64,000 bases of DNA, taken from positions 7,948,501 through 8,012,500 of the forward strand of contig OX365944.1 in the NCBI GenBank assembly GCA_947247005.1. Reading direction: 5' to 3'. Positions 24,493 through 37,300 of the stretch are shown here, piece after piece (position 1 is the stretch's first letter; every line of letters begins with the position of its first letter). Made by a program: the position numbers and the translations under genes. The DNA is from Spisula solida. Lineage: Eukaryota > Mollusca > Bivalvia > Venerida > Mactridae. The notes beneath the pieces were generated by a model. It saw nothing but the letters and a program-made list of their open reading frames with translations, made no database searches and was not told the origin of the DNA.

Positions 24493-27365
24493 AAATTGCA
24501 TTGATATGGGATGACGTCATTTTCTGATTTATGACGTCACTCGTAGCTTGATGTACAGAGTGGTTCCCCATGTAAATTATGTATGGTTACTGGTTAACCT
24601 GGTGGCAGATCATATACATCACTGCAGATTGCTGACCAGAGAAGGCCCTAGTGCTATTTGATTCCGACTTGGTATTAACAGACCGTCCAAGCTTGAACTT
24701 TAAGGTAAACGCATCTAGGCCTTCGAAGGCTATACTGATTCAAATCAAGTGAATGATGTCTGGATAATATGAACTAAGGCGTAGTCTACTTGGTGGATGT
24801 AGTGCCTGCAGCCAGGTGTAGGTGCGAGTTATTCAGACATAGTGTTTTTATCCGAGCATTGCCACCAGTGAACTTTTGGAAAAATTGGCGATATATCAAC
24901 GGGTCTGTGTTAGAGATATAATCATATCATTACCTTCATGCAGCCCACCTAATCAGGCTAATGTGTGTAAAGTTTTATTATGCATGAAGGAAATAACTTA
25001 TTAAATATGTATTCATTATTGTTAAGATAATTATACTTTTATAGCTACATGTATATTTATATTTTTCTTCTTTCACAATTTGGCCAAGACTTTAGATTAT
25101 GGTGCATACTGAACGGAGGCTTCATTGTGGATTGTGATGGAAACACGGAATGCAGAGATATGATATCAATGATCATGGAGGATAGAATCTATTAAATTGA
25201 AGGATATGGCGTATAATTTTTATTTCTTTTTTCCCATTGGATTCAGTTTGTATATAATTATATTGTCTATCCTGAATTGTTGACTGAAATTGAGCCCTTG
25301 GCTTGTGCACGTTAACCCGAGCTGTATCTACACATTTGCATGTGTATAAGTGATGCTTAAGTTATATCAATATATGGAATCATATGGCTAGTTAAATGAC
25401 ATACATAGAGCCAGTTTGCCAATTACCGAATGGTTCCACTTGCGGAACAAAAATATAAGTGTGATTTTGAGTTAGTGGAAAACATCCTTGTAACATGGTT
25501 TTGGATTTAGAAAATAACTATTCAATTTCATATTGAAACCTTGTCATCTTAATTTAAGATTGATAAATTTGATAAAAATATGCACATACCGCATTGAAGG
25601 GCTGTTGCGACACTTTATGAATCATGCATAGTCAACAGGGATATTTAACCGACAAATTTTCCTGCATTCAAGTTAGTTAAATTTATATTGTGATGTTTAT
25701 GATGGTAATTCCAAAAATTAATGCCATCAATTTTGATATAAATTTCATTGCATTAAGTGAATCAGTTTCTAACCATTTAGTTACTGTTAAGCTTGCACAT
25801 GTAGTTACCAGGGGTCTTGTCTGATTGGATATATCAACAATTTCGGCAGTGTTACCGAATGTGTTAATGGTAGAAACTGTAATTCAGTCTTTATAAGTCG
25901 AGTACTGTGAATATCAACTACTAATCTTTTTTGTAGGAATGTCATGAATGTGTACTAATCACAATGCAAAGGAAATGGTTTGTGTGATGTATCATGTATA
26001 AGTCAGCAGGAATTGTGTGGACTGTTTGATGGCTTTATGTTAGGAAGTGTGGGTATCTTGAGTCAGTCAGGAGACAATCGGGTAGAATTAACAGGATCGT
26101 TAACCAGCAGGTATATTTAATTTTTAATAAGGAATTGTGATATGAGTGTTACATAAGTACATTAAATGTAAGTTTTACTCAGAATGTACAATCAGAGTTT
26201 GAGAAAAATTTGTGGACATGCTTGTTTGTAGTCAGTATAATTACCAGCACTGGGTTTGAACCAAATTAAAGATTGTTTTTATTAAATCAATTGAAGATGT
26301 TTTTGTGGTGAAATCACACACACTCATGTTGGTATGGGACAGGTGTATTTTCAGTGCTTAATATTAGGCAGTGATTTTAATATACAGCAACTTCAACACA
26401 AATATAGTTAGTTCAAGCAAAGTTCACATACTGAAATTTGAAATTAATCAATGTGCTTTGTCTGACTGTGGTAACGGGTCAAGTTGCAATCTTTCAACAT
26501 ATTTTAAGTTGCATAGCTATGGATATCGTAGTGGTAATTTTTATAAAAAGAGGGTTTGTTAAAGATTTAGATTATTTAGTGTAATTTCTAGATATAAATG
26601 CATTTTTAGTCCCCCGTGTATCTGGGTAGTGTGTACATAAAACTGTTTGTGGTATGGGGATGTAATACTGATAATTTTAGGTTGAGTGTAAAACAAGTTC
26701 CTTCAACTCAGCACCTTTTTTCCTGACATAGCTATCACCACAAGGGTATGAGAGGCAAACCAGTTTTCCTATTGCTGAGTGAAAAGGAGTTACTCACTAA
26801 GTTACTGATACAATTTTTATTTTGACATTGGTGTGATTACACATTATCTTCAACTTGTAAATAGTTAGGTTATTAGAATAGGGAATGTATCCGGTCTAAG
26901 GCCCATGTGATGTTCATTAAGCTATTATTATGCACATGCTAAGCAAAAGTGGTGAGTAAGGTGATATTAATCTGGTAGGGACATTTGCCAGACTTGAGGT
27001 AGTAAATGATCAAGGTAGGAGACATTTGTTAGTTTAGGGTTATGTGATAATTGCCAGGATCAATAGATGAATGGTATAGACTCGTGCAATCCAGTAGTCA
27101 TGGCGGAGTTATATGTATTTACTTCATTATCTATGTCCCTTACATTTTACCAAATTATGCATCTAGAACAATTTGTTAGTTCATAGCAGTTGTCAAGTAA
27201 TGGCTTGTTACCACATGTCATGAGACATTTTGTTATTTTCGTTTATTGTTGTCTCAATAAAATATCTTTTTTAAATTCATGTTGTTAGTTAAACCACCTG
27301 TGCATATGTACAGTACATAATTATATGTTATATTAATATTATAAACTGTTAAGAGTGCTTTTCTG

Positions 27366-27748
27366 CAAGGTTCATACAGGCCTTGAATGTGGTTTCAATC
27401 TTGAAAAGTACTTGAATTTAGTGCCACCTTGAAAAAATGCCAAAATGGTACTTGAATTTAACTGAACATTCTAGAATTCAGGCCAACAGCCTTAAATATA
27501 CTAAAAAGCTTATTGATGTTGTTAGATGGCAATTAAAGTACATATTAAAATAATGAGTGTGAATGTCACTGTTATTTGATAATTGAGCTCGTTTGGGTAT
27601 GACTAGAAATAAGAGTATAAAGTGGCAGTGAATTATTACATTTTCGTACTTTTTAACCATGGTGAATGTTTGGAAAAACACATTGAAAATGCATATTCTA
27701 CCTATAATAGTCCTTGGATTTTGGTGTGAGAATTTTGTATGAACCAAG
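27366..27748. mobile_element. MITE with CAAGGTTCATACA ends and TTCTG flanks
   Basis: Starts CAAGGTTCATACA and ends TGTATGAACCAAG, flanked by TTCTG at 27361-27365 and 27749-27753. Inside are CTTGAAAAGTACTTGAATTT and related words. A second copy lies at 59522-59970 within an intron of the transposase-like gene. Both are non-coding; superfamily not resolved. Confidence 0.8.
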
Positions 27749-28744
27749 TTCTGTTACTATTGCTTGTACTATCATATTGCTTGCAAGTTCCATCATGTAG
27801 GACTTTGAACATGGTTCAACACAGTCCATTATGTGTTGGTTGTACAACTCCATTGACTAATTTATAAGAAGTGACAAGTTGGCATCTATTTCTGGTTAGT
27901 TCATGGTTTGCTGGTAGATTCAATTTAGTGCTTGCCTTTACAGTTTGATACAGTAGATCAATTGGATTAGTTAAGTGGTATATCTACAAGGGTTCGTTTT
28001 TATAGAACTTCAACTTGTGCTGTAATGTAACATCTACTATGCTTTCATAACCATCCTTTGTCAGTTGCATTTGCTGTAGGCTTGCAAAGATCAAGGTTGC
28101 TATGTCCTGTTAATTAAGTGGCTACCAAAAAGGTCTTCCATACTGGCAAAAGTTTGGATATTGTATTGATATCATTGTGCTGATATTATCTCCCTTTAAG
28201 GTAATTGGCTATCCAGTGTGTCATTAGTTGCGAGGGGAAGTAGATAGTTGTATTTTATTTTTTTTAGTTTTTGTTTAACTTATTATCATGTGCTGGCACG
28301 AAAATTTGTTGACCCGTTGGGGCCCATATTATATTTGTTGATATGCGCACTCTTGACAAAAGGTTGTTTTGCAGTAATGGCATGCATTTAACGATTTATC
28401 AGGACAAATACAAGATGCAAGTGGTTAAGTTTAGTACACGGTCCTGTCTTGTGGTATTGTAAAACCACTTGTTTGTGAATTTACTTTGCCAAGCAAATAT
28501 CAAGTAAAACTATGAATATGACTATTTTTTACAGCATTTAAGCGGCTGCTGTTTTGCATTAAGCAGCAATAAATTTTTTGTACAACCTTGAGGGTGGTAT
28601 AGTGTACAGCTACTTAGCCATAGAAAGTCAAACTACAAACTGGACTGTTGCTATATAGAATGCATTAATTATTTAATAATCAAGCCGTTGTTGTTTTGCT
28701 CTCGGCTACCCATGTTTAAGTACAACGATGACTGATTATATGCT

Positions 28745-28955
28745 AATGCAATTGATTGAGTTGAGTTTGATTGAATTGATTGGATTTGGGTGTATTGAAA
28801 TGAGTTGAATTGAATGGAATTGAGTTGAGTTGAGTTGGATTGAATTTATTGGATGTAAGTGTATTGAACTGAGTTGAATTGAACTGAGTTGAATTGAATG
28901 TAATTGAGTTAAGTTGAACTGAATTGGATTGGATTAAATTGAGTTGAATATTTAA
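28745..28955. repeat. TTGAR-based minisatellite
   Basis: About 200 bp built from TTGAG, TTGAA and TTGGAT words in loose tandem order. On the reverse strand it translates as a meaningless Asn/Ser/Thr/Gln-rich frame, which is not a gene. It is flanked by two direct copies of an AAGCCGTTG...TTTTGCTC segment (28682 and 28976). Confidence 0.85.
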
Positions 28956-29100
28956 TTGAACTATTGTATAGCAATAAGCCGTTGATATTTTGCTCACGGC
29001 ACTCGGCAATGTTTGGCTTTGTTGCACGGCGGATTTCGCTGGCCCCACCATTCGTGGCGGTGGTCCATACACACCGGTCCATGTCGTACCGGTCCATATG

Positions 29101-29406
29101 GCAGACAGCTTAATCCATTTATTATATATAATAATAAAATAAGGTGTGCCCAACACCTGTTACCCAGAGTTGGCTCAAATACTAATTCTATATGTTCATT
29201 GTGAACATCTTGATTTATTGAAGTTGTTGTTGTTGTTGTTAGGGCTAGCCCTTTGTATTGTCGGCAGCCCGAATTTGTAAGCCGTGGCCAAACATTGCCA
29301 AACTTAACATTAAATTTATCTTAATCAGTCATCTAGTTTGTTAGTATATTTGGAGCTTTGTAGCTGTACACATTGGTCACTCTTTGTCCGCCTTCACCAA
29401 ATAATG
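29101..29406 (+). repeat. terminal unit X, first copy
   Basis: 306 bp starting GCAGACAGCTTAATCC and ending CACCAAATAATG. It contains GGGCTAGCCC, a (GTT)n tract and GTAAGCCGTGGCCAAAC. A nearly identical copy lies at 29936-30235, differing by two GTT units and one substitution among those seen. Unit Y starts directly at its end. Confidence 0.9.
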
Positions 29407-29574
29407 ACAGCTATCACTTCAGGATAGGTAATTTTAGTTTGAGGCGGCCAAACATTTATTGTCTTTAACCTAAACATTTAAGGGTTTTAACCTTTAGTGA
29501 TTTTCACGTTGCGTAAGTTGCATGCGCACCGCTTTCCTTTCTCAAAATAAAAATGAGAGACTGGTCTTTCATTT
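29405..29574 (+). repeat. terminal unit Y, second copy
   Basis: Near-identical to 23844-24008. It abuts the first unit X with a shared TG. The downstream 360 bp (29577-29935) are unlike what follows the first Y. They contain two similar GTGGGGTCT-AAACCCA phrases near 29790 and 29850. Confidence 0.85.
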
Positions 29575-29935
29575 CTTTAATACCCACACTCCGCACCCTT
29601 ATTAACTGATAGAGTACATGTGTTCATTCTGGCGAATTTCACACATGCATGTTTTATTGATATATCATTGACTTTGTTGTTATTGAAAAAATATACTCTG
29701 CTGGTTTATTGATATATTTCAGGTACTTGTATGGCCGTTGTAGATCTTCGTCGTAGAATCCTTCGTCACAGATCATTAATTATAAATATTGTGTGGGGTC
29801 TAAAACCCAGATTGTTATTGACTATCTAACTTTCGTCACGGCATGTTTTTGTGGGGTCTCAAACCCATTTTGACATTAATTGTGATAACATGTTTTAAAT
29901 GCACATTTTGTTTTGGTTGTTTGTAAAACTTGGTT

Positions 29936-30235
29936 GCAGACAGCTTAATCCATTTATTATATATAATAATAAAATAAGGTGAGCCCAACACCTGTTACCC
30001 AGAGTTGGCTCAAATACTAATTCTATATGTTCATTGTGAACATCTTGATTTATTGAAGTTGTTGTTGTTAGGGCTAGCCCTTTGTATTGTCGGCAGCCCG
30101 AATTTGTAAGCCGTGGCCAAACATTGCCAAACTTAACATTAAATTTATCTTAATCAGTCATCTAGTTTGTTAGTATATTTGGAGCTTTGTAGCTGTACAC
30201 ATTGGTCACTCTTTGTCCGCCTTCACCAAATAATG
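29936..30235 (+). repeat. terminal unit X, second copy
   Basis: Near-identical 300-bp copy of 29101-29406, shorter by two GTT triplets. After CACCAAATAATG the sequence passes into unrelated DNA. The order Y-body-X-Y-short body-X suggests two head-to-tail copies of one element. Confidence 0.9.
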
Positions 30236-31360
30236 TACGGATATATCATCATGTACATGTTTATTGGTCAGGAGTGCAAGCTCGTGAAACAATTGTGTTT
30301 CTAGTTTTCGTACCACCAAACACACAATGCACTAGACGTTGTAATTCATACATATTTCAAACGAACCTCCGGATATGCACCTCGTAATTACCATAACATT
30401 TAGGCATGGCATAATACGTCATAGATTTGCATCGCAACCACATGCACCAAGTTACATACTTTTTGTTCAAATTTTTGTTCTAGTTACCTCACTTTAGCTG
30501 CAATTGTCTCATGTGGTCATCTTACTTGTGTGCTTTGTGTTGTTTAGTCATGTCTTAAATGCTTATATGTAAACGTATATTCTGTATTGCTGTCTAATTT
30601 AGTTATCACATAATCACGTGCTAAACACTGCTTTATTGCTATCTATTTATGCCTTCATTTGACATTGAAAATACCCGTATACTAACAGTGTCAATCTGTT
30701 CATTTCATATCTGATATGAGGTGATACGCATTTTTAGCACGATTTTAATCGTCGGCTTTTGCTACACATTTCCTCTCAGTTTTTTTTATTTTTTTTTTTT
30801 GCTTGAACAAACTTTTAGGATGATTGCCATCCTTTGAGTGACACTGTTTGTATGCGCTTTTATGTTTGCTTTTGTTTTTCTTTGCTTTGAATGAATGCCT
30901 CCTTTACTGCATGTTGTTTGTTTGTGTACATGTATATTTTTCATTAAGCTGAAATCATTTCTATTCTGCACTGCTTACTGTTTAACTTGAAACGTGTATC
31001 TATATGTGCTGCTTATGTCTGTTTTATGTATGTAAATATGATTTAACCCCGATGCCTGTTGTATTTTCTTAAATGTTATGAACATGTGATTCTATTTATA
31101 CTTCGTATGAATGTTATATAAATGTGCTTTAATTTCTGGCTGCTTGTATATCTTTTATTTTAGTTATATTTGATCTCTTTGTTTTTATAGGTCTTATGCA
31201 AATTCTATTTCACTTAACTATTTTATACTGCTTTGCATGGGTGTAACTCTTTATACCTGTCTTAGCTTATATGTGGCCATGTCTTTCCGCAGTTATTGAA
31301 ACTTTTCTTTTTATGCATTGAATGTGATTACTCTGTATAATTATAATTATGTGGAACTCC
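30236..31360. other. no gene; T-rich sequence
   Basis: T-rich on the plus strand with a poly-T stretch at about 30780-30801. No coding domain or splice-supported exon was recognised. It separates the tandem X/Y element from homology block C. Confidence 0.45.
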
Positions 31361-31364
31361 TTTT

Positions 31365-31935
31365 ATTAAAACTAATTACTACTTCGTAATATTCATACAA
31401 TTACCTAAATCTAAAGTTTTAATCAGAAGCCTGTAAAAAAGTAATGGAGATTAAAATAGCTAGAGGATGTATATGTGAACACTGAACAAGCCCCGGTGCA
31501 ATTAGATGCATTTTATGGCTAATCAACAACAGTTGTTTCTTTTGCATCACAATTAAATTACTCTTCAGCAGAATGCACTCGTACCTAAAGTGGTTCATTC
31601 TTACATGTGTCGGCAGGTGTATATTGTAATCAAGATAATATATCATGCATTCAAGTAGACAGTTTTAGTCATACTTATAATGATGATTATAAAACATGAA
31701 TGAAGATAAATATACATAATTAAATATCAATAAATATAAGATAAAAGTAAAATAAAATGTCAATACAAGTGCAATAAAATTGATTTTTAATATGGAACAA
31801 ATATGGTAACAATGTCACGCATTTTAGTGAAAACATTAGAATCCTTCTATCCCATGGTTTTCCAAAGTCTTCCAATGGTTTCAGCAAATCATTGATTTTG
31901 AAAATTATAGCTCAAAATGTGAAAATTCCATAATG
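31365..31935 (-). repeat. inverted homology block C, right copy
   Basis: Inverted partner of 9905-10460; shared words include GGCTAATCAACAACAGTTGTT and ACATGTGTCGGCAGGTGTAT. No gene. Confidence 0.75.
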
Positions 31936-34170
31936 TCGATTCTTTGCGATCTGACTAAAGTACTTGATCTTCCTTACGGATGACGACCATGTACAAGCTT
32001 CTGTTTTCAGAAATCGGAATTTCAACTATCGCTATTTATATCTATTTATATTTTAGCCAACCATATAGCTCGTTACATTGGTACTTCGGTCGTATTAATA
32101 AACGGTAAATAACAAATTAAATAGCTTTACAAAACTTTGGTCTGCTTTTAGGACTAATCCTGATTAATTCGGCCATTGTAGAATTTTCAGTACGGATAAT
32201 TTGATATAAACGCACTCTTGATTATTAATCGTGAATACTCGGCCATTTCCGTTTGTCTCTCGTAAATATTGCAATCCATAAAGACACAGGTGATCAGAGT
32301 AAGTATGTGCATAAGATGCATGTGTTCGTGATAACTATCGTATTTAAAAATCAAATCGCTTTCAGAATTGTGAAAGCAAGGCGCCGAATGGCTAATGGGA
32401 AAGGTCGCCTGAGGTGATATTCTATAGGTCATCTTCAGGTCCTCATGCGTAGCTGGTTTGAGGTATGATGTTAATCAGATTGGATTATTTGCCTAAATAA
32501 TTAGAACATATATCCTAATAATGCGGACGCTTATATATTTATGAAGTCAAGCCTCTGTTACGGTTTTATAACATGACTAGAATATGTGGCAGTCATGACG
32601 TGAATGTGTTCAGTAAATTATGATGTTCTTCATTAAGAAAAGACAAAGTAGATAACTGCATGAACAATACAATTAAGTTTCAATAAAAGTTGTTATATAC
32701 TTTTATATTTTCAGATATTTTGCCACCCTCTCAGATCAAGTGCTATGGAAACATGTAGTGGCAGCAATAACAATGTTTCGCAAAAATGAAAACTATTTAC
32801 TTGTAGGGATTCGAATGCGGCATATTTTGGTATATTTTATTTTATGCTAAAATAAATAGTATTCGAGTAACGTCCAAATATCCGTACAAGCAAATAATTT
32901 TAATTTTTTGAAACGTAGGAATGTATAACGAAAACGGAACAAACGCGTCAAAGCTGTTACGAAAAGTACGTCCCGCCAGGTGGCGCTTTAAACGCTGAAA
33001 AACTTTGGTCTAAAAACCGCGAATTTGTAATACTTCAATTATACCAAATATCATTACATTACATTCTGACGTACCCTTCTCTTTCACCGAAAAGGGCGGA
33101 ATCCACCTAAAGGTAGTTGACGTCATGACGTTATAACAGTGAGTATGTATAATTTCAAAGTAATATAGAATTGTCAATTAATAATGTTTTTGCTCAATAT
33201 TTCGTTGAACAGATATAAGTGTCAGTATATGTTATGTTTATTTTTTTTAGTTTTACACTTTTTTTCACAGTGTCACTAGTCCTAGAACTTGGATGGCCCT
33301 CGTATATATACGATCTTTAAATCTGAGCCGTACCCGTAAGGTATATAGTGTATAGAGTATATAGTATATAGTTACGAGTCGCAGCCTAATACTCGTTTAC
33401 GATCTATATATCCTTGCAGCTTCTGACTGACTTGAATATACTAGTAGCCGCAGCCGAAGCACTGGATTTATAACCCGGTGATCAATGTTCAATTCTCAGT
33501 TGCAGTGTTTTTCATGAGAATTAGACCATGTCGAACTAATCCGACTCATTGACTACCGTTCACTGGATCATCCCGATGCCTAATAGCATAATCATTATTT
33601 GGTATAAAATACATAATTATATGTTCATAACGAATACACGTAGTGCATATTATGGTTTTCATGTTAACATTGAAAAATAGTAAATACAAGAACTGATTAA
33701 ATTCCCGGCATACAGGGCTAATTAAGAAGTAAATGTTACCACTTCATAGTAGATAATTAGGCAACTATTAATTGGAATCTTGTTCTAAAGAAACATGATA
33801 CAAAACTCTCGCTTAATCATCAATACTACTAGTAACTTGATTTAGGTTTTGCATAAAAAGGTTACCACTTTTGAATTGTTGGCCAATGACAATGATGTAG
33901 GTGACCTTTCTTCAAAGTTTGGTATCATTTTTGCAAATATTAAAATGTATACCTGTTTCTATTAATAGTGATATAAACATCTCTTAATGTATAGTCCTCG
34001 AACAATGCCATTTAGAATAGGTCTAGGAATATTTGGAAAGAGATCAGAAAAAGGTCATGGGAGAATCCTTGTTATTAGTGGTCAATGGGGAAGTAGGGAA
34101 ATGCTAGTGTAATCACATGAAAACCGAACGCCTTGAAGTTTCCTTACAATGTAAATCAGTTTGTATATTT
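31936..34170. other. no gene; one tRNA-like fragment
   Basis: Downstream flank of the P450 gene, which is read on the minus strand. At about 33465-33520 a fragment with GTTCAATTCTC resembles a tRNA B box and is similar to 36675-36715, so both may be decayed SINE heads. TATA-rich simple sequence lies at 33305-33375. No clear polyadenylation site was fixed, although TTTATT (AATAAA on the minus strand) overlaps the stop region near 34170. Confidence 0.4.
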
Positions 34171-34390
34171 TTATTTGGACAATGCTTTGGCACAACACGT
34201 AAATGGCCGTGTCCGGAATATGATGCTTGCAGAGAAGGCTTTTGAAACGCGTGGATCACACGACATACTCTGTCCCTCCGGAAACGTCAATGTCCATTTT
34301 CGTAGCAATGTGGCAAAATAGAGAAAGTATCTGATCTTGGCAAACTTCTCACCTGTACAAATTCGTTGTCCCGTACCGAACGCCAGATAA
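34171..34390 (-). CDS. P450 exon 6: heme-binding exon and C-terminus
   Basis: Entered after TTGCTTGTAG in phase 2, this exon supplies the third base of Asn438. It then encodes 72 residues containing FGTGQRICTGEKFAKIRYF and the end of the protein. This frame begins mid-codon without its own ATG, so it is easily missed as an open frame. The longer ATG-initiated frame nearby (34287-34490) is out of phase with the heme motif and is a shadow. Confidence 0.9.
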
Positions 34391-37300
34391 CTACAAGCAA
34401 AAATAAAAGTTTTTTTTTATTTGAAGAGATTTGCAAATACATTTCTCTTTGGCGCATTTGGTTATAATGGGACGGACCAATTGTAAACACATTTACCCTT
34501 GATATCCAGGTATAACATTATAATTATCCCCATGTAATATACATTGTCTCTGGGATACATAACACACAATATCCCACTCCGACAACCTGTTGCTTCAGTG
34601 AAGTAGAGATAATCCGGAGTAAAGTCAGCAGACAAGAACGTATCTCAAGGACGCACTCACCTCACAAGGGCAACTCACATACATGTAGCAACACTCAACA
34701 GAAACAAGTGTACATGTCCTTTTGAAAGAAACGAAGCTCATTTGTTTAAACATCATTTAATATATCCATTTGTATCTTTCATAGAACTAATAAGTTACAC
34801 TCCTTGATATTTTACATCATGTGTTCAAGGAATAACAAAGCAGGGTAAATTGTTTTAATGAGTGCCTGTAAAGTACTTACTTCCTCATATATTTATGTTC
34901 CTTTGGTAATAATTGTCCGTCCTCATCTAGAAATCTTTCTGGTCTAAATACCCACGGATCTCCCCAAATCTCCTCGCTATGATGCAGGTTCCAAATGTTG
35001 GCGAACATCTAAAAGTAAACATGATACAAATTAGACCGTCCGACCAGTTATTCTAGAATCAAGATCTTATCTTGTCCCTTAACAATGACCCTAAACATTA
35101 TCCCCAAAACCCTAACCCATTTATCCTTTCCCAAAACACCTTTAGTAACTTACACCTTTATCTCAGCCACTTCTAACTATTAAGTGGGATGACAAATTAT
35201 AATCAAGAGAGACCCCAACGTGTAGCCATTTAATGTGATCATATAATTGTAATTACTTGTTTGGCAAATACTGGTAACAGCGGCACTTAAGGCACTAAAA
35301 TGACAACACAAAAAGAAACAGACCACGAGCACACACCACAATGATATAAACACAAATTTACAAGAAAAAATAAAATTATGCAGCTACAAAACACGACATC
35401 CTACCAGGGAGTGCAACATAACCCGTGAAAGAGCCAGTAGACAAGAACAAAACAATGTATAACATGTGACTGAATGGTGTAAAAATCAGATAGGGAAGAT
35501 AACACTCTGCATGGCACGAAAGGCACACAATGGAACATACAAAAAAGACACTGACCTCGAGCACACACCACGATGACATAAACTCAAATTAACAAGAAAA
35601 AATTAATCAAAGCACCTACAAAACACGACATCCTACCAGGGGGTGAAACTAAACCGGCACAATAGCCAGTATGCAAGAACAAATAAATACTAATACAAAA
35701 CCTCGGATTGAATGATGTAGATGTTATTTATACTTACTACAGTGTTCGGTGGAATGTCGTATCCTTCAAAGATCACATGTTGACGACTAAGGCGTGGTAA
35801 CGTGATGGGGAGAACAGGCACATAGCGATGGACTTCCATTTCAAAAGCTTTGAAATATGTACAATTATCTCGGTCCGCCACTGAAGGTTCATCATTGTCC
35901 CCGATTACACGATCAAATTCTTCTCGCAATTTCACCTGGATTTCTGGATGGTTCATCATTATTAGGATTGTAGTAATCATTGTTGAAGATGATGTTGTCA
36001 GCCCTAAAACCAATATGCATTATCCACAATCACAGATTAATTAGCATTCTTGTTTTTCTAGCGACAGCCTAAGAACTTTTTGATCACCTCACGCATTAAT
36101 AATAACGTTATCGAATGCCACAGTCATGTATATATACAGTATTATGAAAACAATTGCAAGATTTTTGTAGGATTTTCTCTGATTCTCTATTAATAACAAA
36201 TGGTGCGGTGGTAAGTTAACTTATAAACATGTTCCCTACATGCAACCATTGATAGTCACCAAAGCCACTGAAGAATGCACACTGTCTAATTCGGTAGTCT
36301 AACACATCATCCCTTTGGTGCAACAAGGTTGTATCTTACTCGTATAGAGAGAGACAACCTTGTTACACCAAAGTAACGACATGCCGAGGGATGACACTAC
36401 CACTATCAACTGCGCTATGGTGTGATATAAATAGTTGTTTATTAAAGGATTCGAATATAGAACATTTGTACCTGCGTCAATGGTTTCTACTATCTGAGCA
36501 ATTATTTCGTCATCAGTAAAAATGATGTCACTTCCTCTTTCTCTTTGTCTCTTTTGTTCTTCAAGATACCAGTCCACAAGTCCCCGAGGAGAACCATCAA
36601 CGTTGGTTTTCTGTAACCATAGAAACATGGTGTATTTACACAAATCAATGACGTAAGAACATACTGCGGCTATTTTTCAGTGGTTTGTAATCCGGTGATC
36701 CGGGTTTCATTCCCGGTCGCGATATGTTATGTCAATTCATGAAAATTTGATACAAATGTCGATTTTCATCCACATGAAGATAAGTTGCTGGTTCCATGTG
36801 GAAGGGCAAGTTGGTAGGCTACTGGTTAGGATGCAGTCAGGGAAAACTGGTTAGGTGAATCAGCCGCCGTATATAAAAATGACGACATTCGCCACCCTCC
36901 TCAGCTAAACAGCGGTATTGATATATGAGCTACAAAATGCAAAAACTTAGATTTTAAGTTCAGTCATAGTCATTTATTTCGTTGTTATCTGTTTACTGTT
37001 TAGGGATGTATAGTGCATGTGCAACACGCATATATATTTATTACAAATGTATCGTTGGTTTAATCTTAATCATTTTCAACCATGTTCATGAATGTGTTAA
37101 CAATTATCTGAATAAATTAGTAAGTACACAGCACAGAGCAGAAATTGCATTAATTTACGGAAGCGCTAAAGGGACACTTGTTACTGACTTGGTGTTTTTC
37201 TTACGCTTAAAATATGTAACATACATACATAACTTATTGGGGAATAGTACACTGGTCATAACATGAAAATCACTCCAATTATGTTAACGATTATAAATTT

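Larger units (their letters stand above)
24009..28680 (+). other. G/T-rich non-coding body
   Basis: By eye, the plus strand is richer in T and G than the surrounding DNA for several kilobases. No domain-bearing reading frame is seen on either strand. It holds a hAT-like MITE at 24345-24492 and another MITE at 27366-27748. It could be the body of a large non-autonomous retroelement or a transcribed non-coding locus. Confidence 0.45.

Noticed and set aside
28743..29156. 137-codon minus-strand frame rich in Asn, Ser, Thr and Gln
   Set aside because: It is the translation of the TTGAR minisatellite. No domain is present and the composition follows the repeat.
23844..29574. LTR retrotransposon with 165-bp LTRs (unit Y) and 5.4-kb interior
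   Set aside because: No gag or pol remnant, no primer-binding site or polypurine tract, no matching flanks, and the second Y lies between two X units. Tandem units explain the pattern better, though a LARD-like element is not excluded.
34287..34490. 67-codon minus-strand ATG frame as a separate small gene
   Set aside because: It overlaps the P450 heme exon in another frame; the conserved heme motif lies in the other phase.
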